A DNA stretch of 64,000 nucleotides, taken from contig CAIPFZ010000018.1 in assembly GCA_903864515.1 (NCBI GenBank), forward strand, positions 1-64,000, given 5' to 3'. Below the pieces are notes generated by a model. It was not told the DNA's origin. It worked only from the letters and a program-made list of their open reading frames with translations, and ran no database searches. Positions 1 through 8,674 of this stretch are shown in pieces (within the stretch, counting starts at the first letter, position 1; every line of letters begins with the position of its first letter). The DNA is from an uncultured bacterium (GTDB lineage Bacteria; Patescibacteriota; Minisyncoccia; Phycocordibacterales; CAIZLB01). The position numbers and the translations under genes are program-made.

Positions 1-30
1 CTTGGACCATCTTAAATCAACTATTTTGTC

Positions 31-100
31 GGGGCGCCGGGATTCGAACCCGGAGTCACTTGCTCCCAAAGCAAGCATGTTAGCCGTTACACCACGCCCC
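31..100 (-). tRNA. tRNA-Pro (anticodon UGG)
   Basis: The minus strand folds as a cloverleaf with a 7-bp acceptor stem (GGGGCGT with GCGCCCC), a CTTGC/GCAAG anticodon stem and loop TTTGGGA, which gives anticodon UGG. The T-arm contains GGTTCGAATCC. The 3' CCA is not encoded: the bases after the discriminator are ACA. Confidence 0.95.
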
Positions 101-290
101 GTTGTTGGAACAAGCATATCATACATATTTTGTTTTTGCCAATTTTACACTTTCCTGTATTAATCAACAAATACTTACATATTTACATACTGAGATCCAA
201 CACCTAATAACTCATATTCCAACATAAACATCACCATATACTCAATTTTATAAACACATCCTAGCCTCTGAATTAATGATTCTATTTTGA

Positions 291-800
291 CTAATTCAAG
301 AGAGGAACAACCTTAACCTTACAACTCAACAGATTACTCTTTGTTACACGTGAACCTGAATAGTATAGACTCACGCACATTCCTATGAATTTAAGGCTTT
401 CTTCCTTTATACCAAAATCCATACAGTATTTAAGTGCAACTTGCTTAACTTTCCTGATTTTCTCTTTAGTGAGGCTAATCTCGGGCTTCAACCAGTCAAT
501 CCCATCCCCATCCCTAATAATACTTACATTTGGGTCAAATGGATTATCTTTCCTAAAAACATCAATCTTTGATGGTATTTTTAATGTCTTAACTTCAACC
601 ACATAGTAAAAATCATCTTTTTGGGCAATTATATCAATCTCCCCTATTGCATTTCTATAATTTCTATCCACAACCTGGAAACCTCTCTTTTCCAGAAATA
701 CTACAGCTATATTCTCTCCAAGATCACCCGTTGTCTTATTTGAATCCCTTTTCTTCTCGTTTTCCTTATCTTTGGTGCCTTTTTTGCTTTTTATACTCAT
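291..800 (-). CDS. YraN family (UPF0102) putative endonuclease
   Basis: This is a 169-residue protein of the YraN/UPF0102 family, which has a Holliday-junction-resolvase-like or restriction-endonuclease-like fold and no settled cellular role. The family core is visible: GDLGEN at residues 25-30, GEID at 53-56 and EVK at 69-71. The D/E and ExK residues form the expected metal site. A lysine-rich tail of about 22 residues precedes the fold. I chose the ATG at 800 because the upstream extension (to 842) is a hydrophobic run unlike the family, and AATAAT lies a few bases before that ATG. It stands alone, with its 3' end facing tRNA-Pro. Confidence 0.85.
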   Translation of the reverse strand: MSIKSKKGTKDKENEKKRDSNKTTGDLGENIAVVFLEKRGFQVVDRNYRNAIGEIDIIAQKDDFYYVVEVKTLKIPSKIDVFRKDNPFDPNVSIIRDGDGIDWLKPEISLTKEKIRKVKQVALKYCMDFGIKEESLKFIGMCVSLYYSGSRVTKSNLLSCKVKVVPLLN

Positions 801-1430
801 TGTTTTAATTATTATTATTTTTAATACAGCAATAATAAACAACGGACATTAAGTTTCTATAAATAAATTATAAAGAAAGGACAAAGAAAAAATGAATTAT
901 CATAGTTCCTATGGTGTTAACGTCCCTTAATAAAGGTCAATAATTTTAATCTAAAAGACCTCAAAATTTGATAATTTATATGAGTTTTATCAACAAAAAG
1001 GTACACATGAAACAACCTTAGCACCTAAAAACATAGACTTTCTGGTGGCTGTTGCCGTAAATTAATGATATAATTAACGTTTCACGTGCGACATTTGTGA
1101 ATATCAATAAAAGACAGATAAATTGAGATATCCACATATATAAACCTTATTTATAGCCATATTTTGCAAAATGCTTGATATATTGGACCTCACATAAAAG
1201 CCACTCAAATATGTCTTTTATACACATATCCCCAGAGTTATCCACAGTTTAGGACATTTTTGGAAATTGTTGGGGACAAGTCCTTGATGCCTTAGATGGT
1301 GTCTGCTACATATTTTTCCCCGCGTTAAGGAAATAGTAATTAAAAAATAAAACCACCTCATTGGATGGCTTTATTATGATCCCTTGATCCCTGAAAACGT
1401 GACACAATCATTCTAAGTATTATCAACCTG
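801..1430. other. AT-rich intergenic region, no gene seen
   Basis: I see no supportable gene in these 630 bases. They hold one perfect DnaA-box sequence, TTATCCACA at 1238-1246, and one near match, ATATCCACA at 1128-1136. A TATAAT lies at 1069-1074 without a clear -35 or downstream gene. A small RNA cannot be excluded. Confidence 0.5.
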
Positions 1431-1504
1431 TGGTGCGGATAGAGAGAATCGAACTCTCGTCTCGTCCTTGGCAAGGACGCATTCTACCACTAAACCATAC
1501 CCGC
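1431..1504 (-). tRNA. tRNA-Gly (anticodon GCC)
   Basis: The minus strand gives a cloverleaf with acceptor GCGGGTA/TATCCGC, anticodon stem CGTCC/GGACG and loop TTGCCAA, so the anticodon is GCC. The discriminator A is followed by a genomically encoded CCA (1431-1433). Confidence 0.95.
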
Positions 1505-1536
1505 TTTTTTTCCATTATAACATAAAATTATAATTG

Positions 1537-1608
1537 TGCACCCGCTAGGATTCGAACCTAGAATAACAGTTTCGAAGACTGGTGTGATATCCATTTCACT
1601 ACGGGTGC
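1537..1608 (-). tRNA. tRNA-Arg (anticodon UCG)
   Basis: The minus strand pairs GCACCCG with CGGGTGC as acceptor stem. The anticodon loop is CTTCGAA, giving UCG, on a stem with one mismatched outer pair. The T-arm is TAGGTTCGAATCCTA. CCA is not encoded (CAA follows the discriminator). Confidence 0.92.
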
Positions 1609-1691
1609 GCACCTTACTGTTTCAAAAGTCTTAGGCAACAGTCTACATCATAGATAGCAAAAAATCAAAAGATGTACTAATATTCTAGGTA

Positions 1692-3329
1692 ATGAACCAA
1701 CAAGACTTGAAAAGTGATATAGAAACAAAGGCGGGGGAAGTATTCTTTGACAAAATAGACAAAGAACTTATACCTGAATATGTTAAAAATACAGTAATTG
1801 AACTGCAAAACGCAGGCTTTTCTGCATACCTAGTAGGGGGTTGTGTTAGGGATTTAATACTAAAAAGAACTCCAAAAGACTGGGATATTACAACCAATGC
1901 AAAACCTGAGGAAATAATGGGAGTCTTTACAGATTCTTTCTATGAGAATGATTTTGGAACAGTAGGGGTGAAAATTAGAAATTTAAGTGTGGATAGTACA
2001 AACAAGAGAGATGGTCTAATTACAGAGAATGAGGGTGTGGATACTGAAATAGAAAAGGACGCAGAAAACATTAAAGGCACTGGAAATGATACAGAAGTTA
2101 ATCAGACAGAGATAATAGAAATAACACCATATAGGACAGAAGGGGAGTATTCTGATGGAAGACACCCAGATCATGTGTCCTTTAGTAACGACATAAAGGA
2201 CGACTTACAGAGAAGAGACTTTACCATGAATGCCATAGCGTATGATTCAATAAAGGACACTGTTGTGGATTTGTATGGAGGTATAAAGGACATTGAGGAC
2301 AGAATCATTAGATCTGTAGGAGATCCTGTTAAGCGATTCAATGAGGATGGTCTAAGGCTTATTAGAGCCATTCGTTTTGCTGCTGAACTAGGTTTCATGA
2401 TTAACATTGATACTCAAAACGCCATAGTTTCCCAATCAGAGACACTGACCAAGATATCTGTTGAGAGAATAAGAGGGGAGTTTGATAAAATATTAATGTC
2501 AGATCAACCTGCGCTGGGCATAGCAATGGCCCAAAAGCTTAACTTATTAGCCATATTTTGTCCTGAATTGGACTCAGCGTTGCATGTGAAACAGAATCAA
2601 GCTCATTCCTATGATGTTTTTGAACACCTACTTAGAAGTTGCCAATGTGCAGCTGACAAGGGTTGGAGACTAGAAATAAGGCTAGCAGCCTTATTCCACG
2701 ATATTGGCAAGCCACCTACCAAAAGAGGTACTGAAACAAGCAATATAACATTCTATGGACATGAAGTTGTTGGAGCCAAAATGACAAAGACCATTCTTGA
2801 AAGAATGAAATACCCAACAAAGACCGTTGAATTTGTTACAAAACTAATACGTTGGCACATGTTTTTCTCAGACACAGAGCAAATAACAGCCTCAGCTGTA
2901 AGAAGAATGATTGTAAACGTTGGAAAAGAGAATATATGGGACTTACTAGACTTAAGGACATGCGACAGGGTTGGAACGGGCAGACCAAAGGAAAATCCAT
3001 ACAGATTAAGAAAATACAGATCATTAATTGAGGAGGTAATGCTAGACCCAATAGATGTTGGAATGCTAAAGATAAATGGAAACACATTAATTAATGACCT
3101 TTCAATTAAAGCTGGGCCTGCAATAGGTTTAATATTAAACGCTCTACTTGAAGAAGTACTTGAAAATCCAGGACTCAACACCGCTGAATACCTAACAAAG
3201 AGAGCATTGGAATTATCAATGTTACCCATGAAACAACTGCAAGAGCTTGCAGAAAAGGGGATTAATAAAAAGAAAGACCTTGAGGACGAACAAGTTGCTG
3301 AAATCAGAAAGAAACACAGCATTAAATAG
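1692..3329 (+). CDS. cca: CCA tRNA nucleotidyltransferase with HD domain
   Basis: This enzyme adds or repairs the 3' CCA of tRNAs. The 545-residue protein has the class II nucleotidyltransferase signature: GG at 49-50, then DWD with metal-binding Asp 63 and 65, followed by RRDFTMNA (174-181) and the RNA-binding helical domain. A C-terminal HD domain carries HD at 336-337 and may have phosphatase or phosphodiesterase activity. Residues about 101-139 form an acidic, low-complexity insert that splits the catalytic head between its beta strands, which I regard as unusual. The gene follows two tRNA genes on the opposite strand. At least five of the nine tRNAs in this window lack an encoded CCA, so the enzyme should be essential. 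Confidence 0.93.
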   Translation: MNQQDLKSDIETKAGEVFFDKIDKELIPEYVKNTVIELQNAGFSAYLVGGCVRDLILKRTPKDWDITTNAKPEEIMGVFTDSFYENDFGTVGVKIRNLSVDSTNKRDGLITENEGVDTEIEKDAENIKGTGNDTEVNQTEIIEITPYRTEGEYSDGRHPDHVSFSNDIKDDLQRRDFTMNAIAYDSIKDTVVDLYGGIKDIEDRIIRSVGDPVKRFNEDGLRLIRAIRFAAELGFMINIDTQNAIVSQSETLTKISVERIRGEFDKILMSDQPALGIAMAQKLNLLAIFCPELDSALHVKQNQAHSYDVFEHLLRSCQCAADKGWRLEIRLAALFHDIGKPPTKRGTETSNITFYGHEVVGAKMTKTILERMKYPTKTVEFVTKLIRWHMFFSDTEQITASAVRRMIVNVGKENIWDLLDLRTCDRVGTGRPKENPYRLRKYRSLIEEVMLDPIDVGMLKINGNTLINDLSIKAGPAIGLILNALLEEVLENPGLNTAEYLTKRALELSMLPMKQLQELAEKGINKKKDLEDEQVAEIRKKHSIK

Positions 3330-3360
3330 CCTTATCTTAAAGGAATACGGAAATTATTCC

Positions 3361-3390
3361 GTTACACATGTAACAAGTTACATGTGTAAC
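3361..3390. repeat. Perfect 14-bp inverted repeat
   Basis: The arms GTTACACATGTAAC (3361-3374) and GTTACATGTGTAAC (3377-3390) are exact reverse complements separated by AA. A shorter hairpin (ACGGAA/TTCCGT, 3347-3362) abuts it. It lies just after cca. There is no T-run, so it could be an operator or an RNA hairpin and is not a standard terminator. Confidence 0.8.
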
Positions 3391-3423
3391 CACAATCAAG
3401 ACCTAGAACATCCACAATAATAC

Positions 3424-3468
3424 AAAATACCGCACAGCAAGTACTAAAACTTACCTGTGCGGTATTTT
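3424..3468. terminator. Strong hairpin, probable bidirectional terminator
   Basis: AAAATACCGCACAG (3424-3437) pairs with CTGTGCGGTATTTT (3455-3468) over 14 bp, with a 17-base loop that contains a further AAGT/ACTT pairing. T-rich and A-rich edges fit transcription termination from either side, here after cca. Confidence 0.6.
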
Positions 3469-4104
3469 GGTCTACATTCTTAAAGCCTGATACATATAAG
3501 CTGGACATAACGCTATGTATGGCCATAAATGATTCATTATCACTCAATCAAAACATCTGCCCTTAACAGTCCGTCCTTTATATTATCTTAAAAAAGATAG
3601 CAATAAAAAGAGCCTCAGTACTGGGCGCAACAAAGGTTATAAATGGTGCGGCCGTACTAAGGCCCTGCCGAAACAAGCCGAAACACAAGTGTGGAAACCC
3701 GAAACCACCGAAAATGAGATGAGACGATTGAGAAATGAGATGAAAATTTATTTTATTTAATTGTATTGGTTGCCTTTATGGTTGGGGAACAAGCCAGTTT
3801 TGGAACTATGCTCTCTATTTAAATGTGATGCCCAGATATAGGACTCACTAAGATGTTTGTGGGAGAACTTAAAATGTCCTTTATCACCAACTAATCCTTA
3901 CCACTATACAGCTTCCGGAAAGAACTATTTGACCCGATGTTGGGTTGCTCATCTGTCCTTTATTATAATCTAAGTAAAAGACATGTAAAGGACATTTGCA
4001 ATAATTCTTGTGGATAACTTTTTTATTTTTTAATATTTAATTTCAGGCTTACAATAAAGGACATTATGGAATTTATTTTTTATTCATTGAATATAATTAT
4101 TTAA
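3469..4104. other. Intergenic region with short repeats, no gene seen
   Basis: No protein gene is supportable here. The region holds four spaced copies of CCGAAAC or CCGAAAA (3668-3714) beside a GGCC hairpin (3650-3664). It also holds several copies of the motif TAAAGGACATT or its complement (3874-3883, 3954-3962, 3986-3996, 4055-4065). A DnaA-box sequence in reverse orientation (TGTGGATAA) lies at 4009-4017 and faces another at 4115-4123 inside the end of xth. A structured RNA in 3600-3760 is possible but matches no family I recognise. Confidence 0.5.
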
Positions 4105-4902
4105 CTAAAATAAGTTATCCACAACTATTTTGATAGGACAGTGATCTGAACCTAAAAAATCAGAATCAATTGTACAACTTTTAACATCATTCATTAAACT
4201 TTTTGATGCAAAGAAATAGTCTATTCTCCATCCAACATTTCTTTCTCTTGAGAAGGTTTTCATATCCCACCAAGTATACGCATCTACCTTATTTGGATTT
4301 AACTCTCTGAAGACATCCAAATAGTCTGCTTTTATAAAATTATCTATGCACAATCTTTCTTCTGGTAAGAAACCTATGCTTTTTAGATTTTGTTTTGGTC
4401 TAGCAAGATCAATTTCATTATGCGCAGCATTAACATCACCACAGAAGATTACGTTTAGACCCTTATTTGTAAGCTTTTTACAATATTTTAAAAACTCCTT
4501 ATAAAAATCCAACTTGTATTGCAATCTTTCTGGTTCTCCGCCACCGTTTGGAAAATAACAATTTATCAACGCCCAATTATCAAATATAAGACTTATCATT
4601 CTACCTTCCTGATCCATACTCTCTACACCAAAGCCATATTCTACCTTTTTAGGTTTAGGTAAATTTTCTTTCATATATATAGCAACACCACTGTAACCCT
4701 TCCTGGTTTTAGCGTGATCAAAAAAACTACAATAACCCTCTGGTCTAATCAACTCTGCAGGCAGTTGATCAACATGAGCTTTTGTCTCTTGAATACACAC
4801 AAAATCTGTGTTGTATTGCATAAGGGCATTGAATGCACCTTTTTTGTATATAGCCCTAATACCATTTACATTCCATGAAATTATACTTGTTTGTTTTTTC
4901 AT
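4105..4902 (-). CDS. xth: Exodeoxyribonuclease III / AP endonuclease
   Basis: This is a base-excision-repair enzyme that cleaves DNA 5' of abasic sites and trims 3' ends. At 265 residues it has the normal length for the exonuclease III family (endonuclease/exonuclease/phosphatase fold). Visible motifs are SWNVNGIRA (from residue 9), IQET with metal-binding Glu 39, the GDVNAAH loop, and the C-terminal GSDH with catalytic Asp 253 and His 254. The substrate-loop segment WWDM is also present. It stands alone. The last codons overlap a DnaA-box-like TTATCCACA (4115-4123). Confidence 0.95.
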   Translation of the reverse strand: MKKQTSIISWNVNGIRAIYKKGAFNALMQYNTDFVCIQETKAHVDQLPAELIRPEGYCSFFDHAKTRKGYSGVAIYMKENLPKPKKVEYGFGVESMDQEGRMISLIFDNWALINCYFPNGGGEPERLQYKLDFYKEFLKYCKKLTNKGLNVIFCGDVNAAHNEIDLARPKQNLKSIGFLPEERLCIDNFIKADYLDVFRELNPNKVDAYTWWDMKTFSRERNVGWRIDYFFASKSLMNDVKSCTIDSDFLGSDHCPIKIVVDNLF

Positions 4903-5006
4903 TTTTTAAAAGACATTATTATTTATTGTTAAATTAAAAGCATTTTATCATCAACCTCCGTTGTCCTTTTGTATTTTATCCTACAGAAGACCATTAAGTC
5001 AGAACA

Positions 5007-5948
5007 CTAACCTGTCTTTGACCCACTTGCATTATGTCCATGAAAATTCTTATGTATGTCTTTTAAATGCTTGTCTGTTACGTGTGTATAAATCTGTGTA
5101 GTTGATATGTTTGCATGTCCAAGAAGAGCTTGAACTGAGCGTAAGTCAGCACCATTTTGCAACAAATCAGTAGCAAAACTGTGTCTTATAACGTGCGGAG
5201 TTACCTTTTTAGAAACCCCTGCCTTAATTGTATAGTATTTTACAAGTCTTTCTACAGATCTGGGTGTTATACCAAACATTAAACCACTCGAAACATCAAT
5301 TTTCTTATCCAAATGATTCCTTAGGGCTTGTTTTGCAACATCCGACATAAATACAACCCTAACTTTATCACCCTTTCCTCTAACTGAGAATTCATCCTTA
5401 TTTAAATCAAGGTCTCTGGGAATAGAGCAAAGTTCTGAAACACGCAGCCCCGTTGAGAATAATAGTTCAAGAATAGCCTTATCCCTTAATCTCTTTTTCT
5501 CATCCTTTTCGTCGTTTGGGGCGCTTAGTATTCTATCCAGCTCTTCGATTGAAATATGGTCTATTTGTCTTTCTGGGACCTTTGCTAGTTCAATATTATC
5601 AGGTGACAATATTTGTAGCCCTCTTTTGGACATATATTTTAAATATGCCCTCAGGGCAATTAGATAGTAGTTCTGTGTCCTTTTCTTAATCAAACTATTA
5701 CCCATTTTTGTTGAAAATGAACGCCTGTTTAGAAAAAGCCTGTATTCTCTTAGTTTTTCTTCTGTAATATCAACTGGAGAGTCTGATTTAAGAAACTCAA
5801 GGAATAAGTTTAAATATCTATCATAATTCTCTACGGTCTTTAAACTACGCCCTTTTTCTATCTCCGTATACTCCAAAAAGTGCCTTTTTAGAGTATTGAG
5901 ACCAAGGGGGGAGCTGAAGCTGGAGTTAGAGGTGTTATTGTGCGACAT
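5007..5948 (-). CDS. xerD: XerC/XerD-type tyrosine recombinase
   Basis: This is a site-specific recombinase of 313 residues, the usual length for XerC/XerD, which resolve chromosome dimers at dif. It has an N-terminal SAM-like core-binding domain (about 20-110) and a C-terminal catalytic domain. All catalytic residues are present: Arg 169 (TGLRVSE), Lys 192 (RGKGDK), His 252 and Arg 255 (HVIRH), His 278 (LGHANIS) and nucleophile Tyr 287 (IYTHV). As the only recombinase in the window, and with no flanking repeats or phage genes, it is more likely the housekeeping Xer than an integrase. XerC versus XerD cannot be decided here. The start is 6 bases after a perfect -10 box. Confidence 0.9.
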   Translation of the reverse strand: MSHNNTSNSSFSSPLGLNTLKRHFLEYTEIEKGRSLKTVENYDRYLNLFLEFLKSDSPVDITEEKLREYRLFLNRRSFSTKMGNSLIKKRTQNYYLIALRAYLKYMSKRGLQILSPDNIELAKVPERQIDHISIEELDRILSAPNDEKDEKKRLRDKAILELLFSTGLRVSELCSIPRDLDLNKDEFSVRGKGDKVRVVFMSDVAKQALRNHLDKKIDVSSGLMFGITPRSVERLVKYYTIKAGVSKKVTPHVIRHSFATDLLQNGADLRSVQALLGHANISTTQIYTHVTDKHLKDIHKNFHGHNASGSKTG

Positions 5949-5954
5949 TCTTAA

Positions 5955-5960
5955 ATTATA
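5955..5960 (-). promoter_or_regulatory. -10 box of xerD
   Basis: On the minus strand TATAAT, preceded by TGA in an extended-like context, ends 6 bases before the xerD ATG. The mRNA would therefore be leaderless or nearly so. No good -35 was seen. Confidence 0.6.
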
Positions 5961-6011
5961 TCATCTCTTTTTGCCGAATGCGAAACTGGCAGTTAAATAA
6001 GTCGAAAAAGC

Positions 6012-6040
6012 TTGCTCACACCTATGTTTTATGATATTAT
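6012..6040 (+). promoter_or_regulatory. Promoter of rpsO
   Basis: TTGCTC (6012-6017) and TATTAT (6035-6040) are separated by exactly 17 bp. The ATG of rpsO is only 9 bases after the -10 box, so the transcript has almost no leader. Confidence 0.65.
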
Positions 6041-6049
6041 CACCACACC

Positions 6050-6325
6050 ATGTTAACCAAGACAAAGAAGCAAAAAATTATAAAGGATGTTCAAATCCAT
6101 GACAAAGATACAGGAAGTGCAGAAGCACAGATTGCAATTTTAAGTACAAGAATTACGGAACTAACAAAGCATCTTAAAACTCATGCAAAAGACAATCACT
6201 CAAGAAGAGGTCTTTTGCAAATGGTTGCAGACAGACAAACTCTTTTAAAGTATTTATTGAAGAAAAACGTTGCAAGATATGACGTTGTGGTAAAGAAGCT
6301 TGATCTAAAGAAGAAGTCAGCTTAA
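6050..6325 (+). CDS. rpsO: 30S ribosomal protein S15
   Basis: S15 is a primary 16S rRNA-binding protein that organises the 30S platform. The 91-residue product has the family length and the recognisable core DTGSAEAQIAILS, TKHLKTHAKDNHSRRGL and RRGLLQMVADRQ-like helices. Its promoter lies immediately upstream. It is monocistronic; the next gene starts 278 bases on. Confidence 0.97.
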   Translation: MLTKTKKQKIIKDVQIHDKDTGSAEAQIAILSTRITELTKHLKTHAKDNHSRRGLLQMVADRQTLLKYLLKKNVARYDVVVKKLDLKKKSA

Positions 6326-6347
6326 GTTTGCTTTTTAATCAGCCCGT

Positions 6348-6373
6348 CTATATTAAAAATATACTTAATATAG
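6348..6373. repeat. Inverted repeat downstream of rpsO
   Basis: CTATATTAA (6348-6356) and TTAATATAG (6365-6373) form a 9-bp hairpin with an 8-base loop. The 278-base gap after rpsO holds nothing else that I can assign. There is no T-run directly after the hairpin. Confidence 0.5.
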
Positions 6374-6603
6374 TGACACGCAAAGCAAACGCGTAAGTAG
6401 ACAGAACGAATAACGGTACAAAGAGAAATATTTAAATACCTTTTACGGGTTTTATATACTTTCCACCAGTTAATTCAAACCATTTTTATAGTAGAAGATA
6501 TCGGTATAATTTTAACTTCAACAAGGTTCTCGGTTTAACTAATGGTATTTTAATAAACAAACTTAAACCATATTAATGGTTCATTTTAAACTTAATTCAA
6601 AAC

Positions 6604-7302
6604 ATGACAGTAATTAAACACAAACAACAACGTGTTGGAGTTTTTATTGATACACAAAACCTTTATCACAGTGCAAAAAACCTATATCACGCCAGAGTTA
6701 ACTTTGGAGCGATAATGAAAGAGGTGGTTGCAGGAAGATCTCTAATTAGAGCCATAGCTTACGTAATAACAACAGAAAGCGGAGACGAGACAAACTTTTT
6801 TGAAGCCCTAGGAAAACTGGGTATAGAAACAAAGACAAAAAATCTACAGATATTTAGTGGTGGAGCAAAAAAAGGGGATTGGGATGTTGGACTTGCGGTT
6901 GACGCCATAAAGCTAGCACCTAAACTAGACACAGTTATTATAGCATCAGGGGACGGTGACTTTATACCACTAGTTGAATACCTTCAGACGAATGAGGGAT
7001 GTCAGGTAGAGGTTATATCATTCGGTAAATCTTCTTCACAAAAACTTAGGGAAGTAGCTGATGATTTTATAGACATGTGTGACACACCGTCTAAATACAT
7101 AATGACTCAAGGAAATCAAAATTCACAAAACACAGAGAGAGTTCAGCAAACAAATTCATCAAAGACATCTAATAAAAGACATTCAAAGACAACCCAAAGA
7201 GGAGGGTCTCAAGTTAAACAAAATCCCGAAAAGACATCAGCTAAAGATGAATTCGATTTTTTTGACGAAGATGCAAGACCTGATTCTAAATTTGATATAT
7301 AA
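6604..7302 (+). CDS. NYN domain (LabA/DUF88-type) putative RNase
   Basis: The first 155 or so residues are an NYN/PIN-like nuclease domain. Asp 16 (FIDTQN), Asp 94 and Asp 100 (GDWDVGLAVD), and Asp 117/119 in ASGDGDF form the expected acidic metal site. Proteins of this type are thought to act on RNA, but substrates are mostly unknown. Residues about 160-232 are a low-complexity, Gln/Ser/Lys-rich tail ending in an acidic FDFFDEDA patch, possibly disordered. The next gene starts 8 bases after the stop and may be co-transcribed. Confidence 0.85.
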   Translation: MTVIKHKQQRVGVFIDTQNLYHSAKNLYHARVNFGAIMKEVVAGRSLIRAIAYVITTESGDETNFFEALGKLGIETKTKNLQIFSGGAKKGDWDVGLAVDAIKLAPKLDTVIIASGDGDFIPLVEYLQTNEGCQVEVISFGKSSSQKLREVADDFIDMCDTPSKYIMTQGNQNSQNTERVQQTNSSKTSNKRHSKTTQRGGSQVKQNPEKTSAKDEFDFFDEDARPDSKFDI

Positions 7303-7310
7303 TATCAACA

Positions 7311-8528
7311 ATGGATCCAATAGAACAAAAACCTAGACGCCTTTATCCAAATGCCGACAGAAGTTCGGATGATATAAATTCAATACCTAAAACGGATTTA
7401 GGTATTAAAAGCCAGCCTGAACTTGGAGGTAGTCAATATCCTTCACAACAAAATGTTCCGAGTCAAAATCATCCACTCGTTCATTTTTCAGATGTTTTAC
7501 AGCAGGAAAGGGGAACTACTGAGGGGGTGGTTAAAGAAAGCTCTGTTCACACATTTAAAGACGACTTAGCAAATGAAGCCAACAAGGGAAATTTTTCTAT
7601 TGGTAAGGTAATGGCAGCTGATAATAAAAAACTTCACAACAGCGCAGATGACACGATGAATATCGGTAAGAAAGACAGTCACATTTTAGCTAAGGTGTCT
7701 GTCTTTCTTGTGTGTATAATTATTATTGCAGGCTTTTCATACCTAGGTTTTAATTCTGCAAAGACTCCAGAGGATGTTTCTAATCAAAGAAATCCAACAC
7801 AAAGCGTCGCTGGAAATATATTATATTCAGAAATATCAAAATCAATCAGTGTTGAAGGTAAAAGCAGAACAGGACTCTTTCAAGATTTTTCTAAAGAGTA
7901 TTCTGACCAAACCCCAACAGGTAAGATAAAGTCATTTATTCTAAGTTACAGTGCAACAAGTACTTCACTAACAGCACCAGAATTTTTGAATATAATTGCA
8001 CCAAGTATACCTGACATAATATTGAGAAACATAGAAAATGACTATGTTTTTGCCCATTATTCATATGATTCAAATGAACCTTTCATAATATTAAAATCAA
8101 TAAATTACGATTCAACTTTTGCAGGCATGCTAGAGTGGGAAAGAAGTATGTACGCAGATTTAGGTGACTTGGTTTACAAGCCAGAAGTTAAAAAACCAGG
8201 CTCGGCAGAGTTGAGTGGAAAACCAATAAATTCAACAACAACAGCAAACACATCAAGCTCAACAGTAGTATCTTCATCAAGCGCATCAACAACAAAAGTA
8301 TCAGTTCCGACCCCAAAACCAATTTCAAGAACTACAACATCTGAATACGACACAAATTTTGTTGATAAAGTTATTTCCAACAATGATGCAAGAGTCTTAT
8401 ACAGACCAAACGGGGAGATAGCATTCTTTTATACCTTCTTTAATAAAAATACAATTATTATTGCAGTAAGTGAACAAACTCTAAAGGAAATAATATACAG
8501 ATTAACATCTGGAAAGATAACTAGATAA
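7311..8528 (+). CDS. Single-pass membrane protein of unknown function
   Basis: I do not recognise this 405-residue protein. Residues 1-126 are polar, Pro/Gln-rich and probably cytoplasmic. One transmembrane helix spans about 127-147. The outer part has a folded-looking segment (160-290) resembling those of other anchored proteins in this window. It is followed by a Ser/Thr-rich linker (about 300-345) and a final 55-residue beta-like segment ending in TSGKITR. It follows the NYN gene by 8 bases, so the two may be one operon. No catalytic motif was seen. Confidence 0.7.
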   Translation: MDPIEQKPRRLYPNADRSSDDINSIPKTDLGIKSQPELGGSQYPSQQNVPSQNHPLVHFSDVLQQERGTTEGVVKESSVHTFKDDLANEANKGNFSIGKVMAADNKKLHNSADDTMNIGKKDSHILAKVSVFLVCIIIIAGFSYLGFNSAKTPEDVSNQRNPTQSVAGNILYSEISKSISVEGKSRTGLFQDFSKEYSDQTPTGKIKSFILSYSATSTSLTAPEFLNIIAPSIPDIILRNIENDYVFAHYSYDSNEPFIILKSINYDSTFAGMLEWERSMYADLGDLVYKPEVKKPGSAELSGKPINSTTTANTSSSTVVSSSSASTTKVSVPTPKPISRTTTSEYDTNFVDKVISNNDARVLYRPNGEIAFFYTFFNKNTIIIAVSEQTLKEIIYRLTSGKITR

Positions 8529-8674
8529 TAAAGCTAAGAAATGGAATGTCTTAGATTTGAATATTCTTTGATCTAAAGTTATCCACATGTACGTGTTAAA
8601 AATTCAGAAAATACTTTATGTTATTTTATAATTTATTTATAGAAACTTTATATCTAATCTGATACAATACCTCC

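Noticed and set aside
2753..3322. A 189-residue minus-strand frame inside cca
   Set aside because: It is fully antisense to a well-conserved enzyme and has a low-complexity Ser/Phe/Leu composition.
3362..3547. A 61-residue minus-strand frame after cca
   Set aside because: It covers the inverted repeats and terminator stem, with no promoter or family resemblance.
3600..3760. RNase P RNA, tmRNA or SRP RNA in the GC-richer gap segment
   Set aside because: None of the conserved core sequences of these RNAs could be found on either strand.
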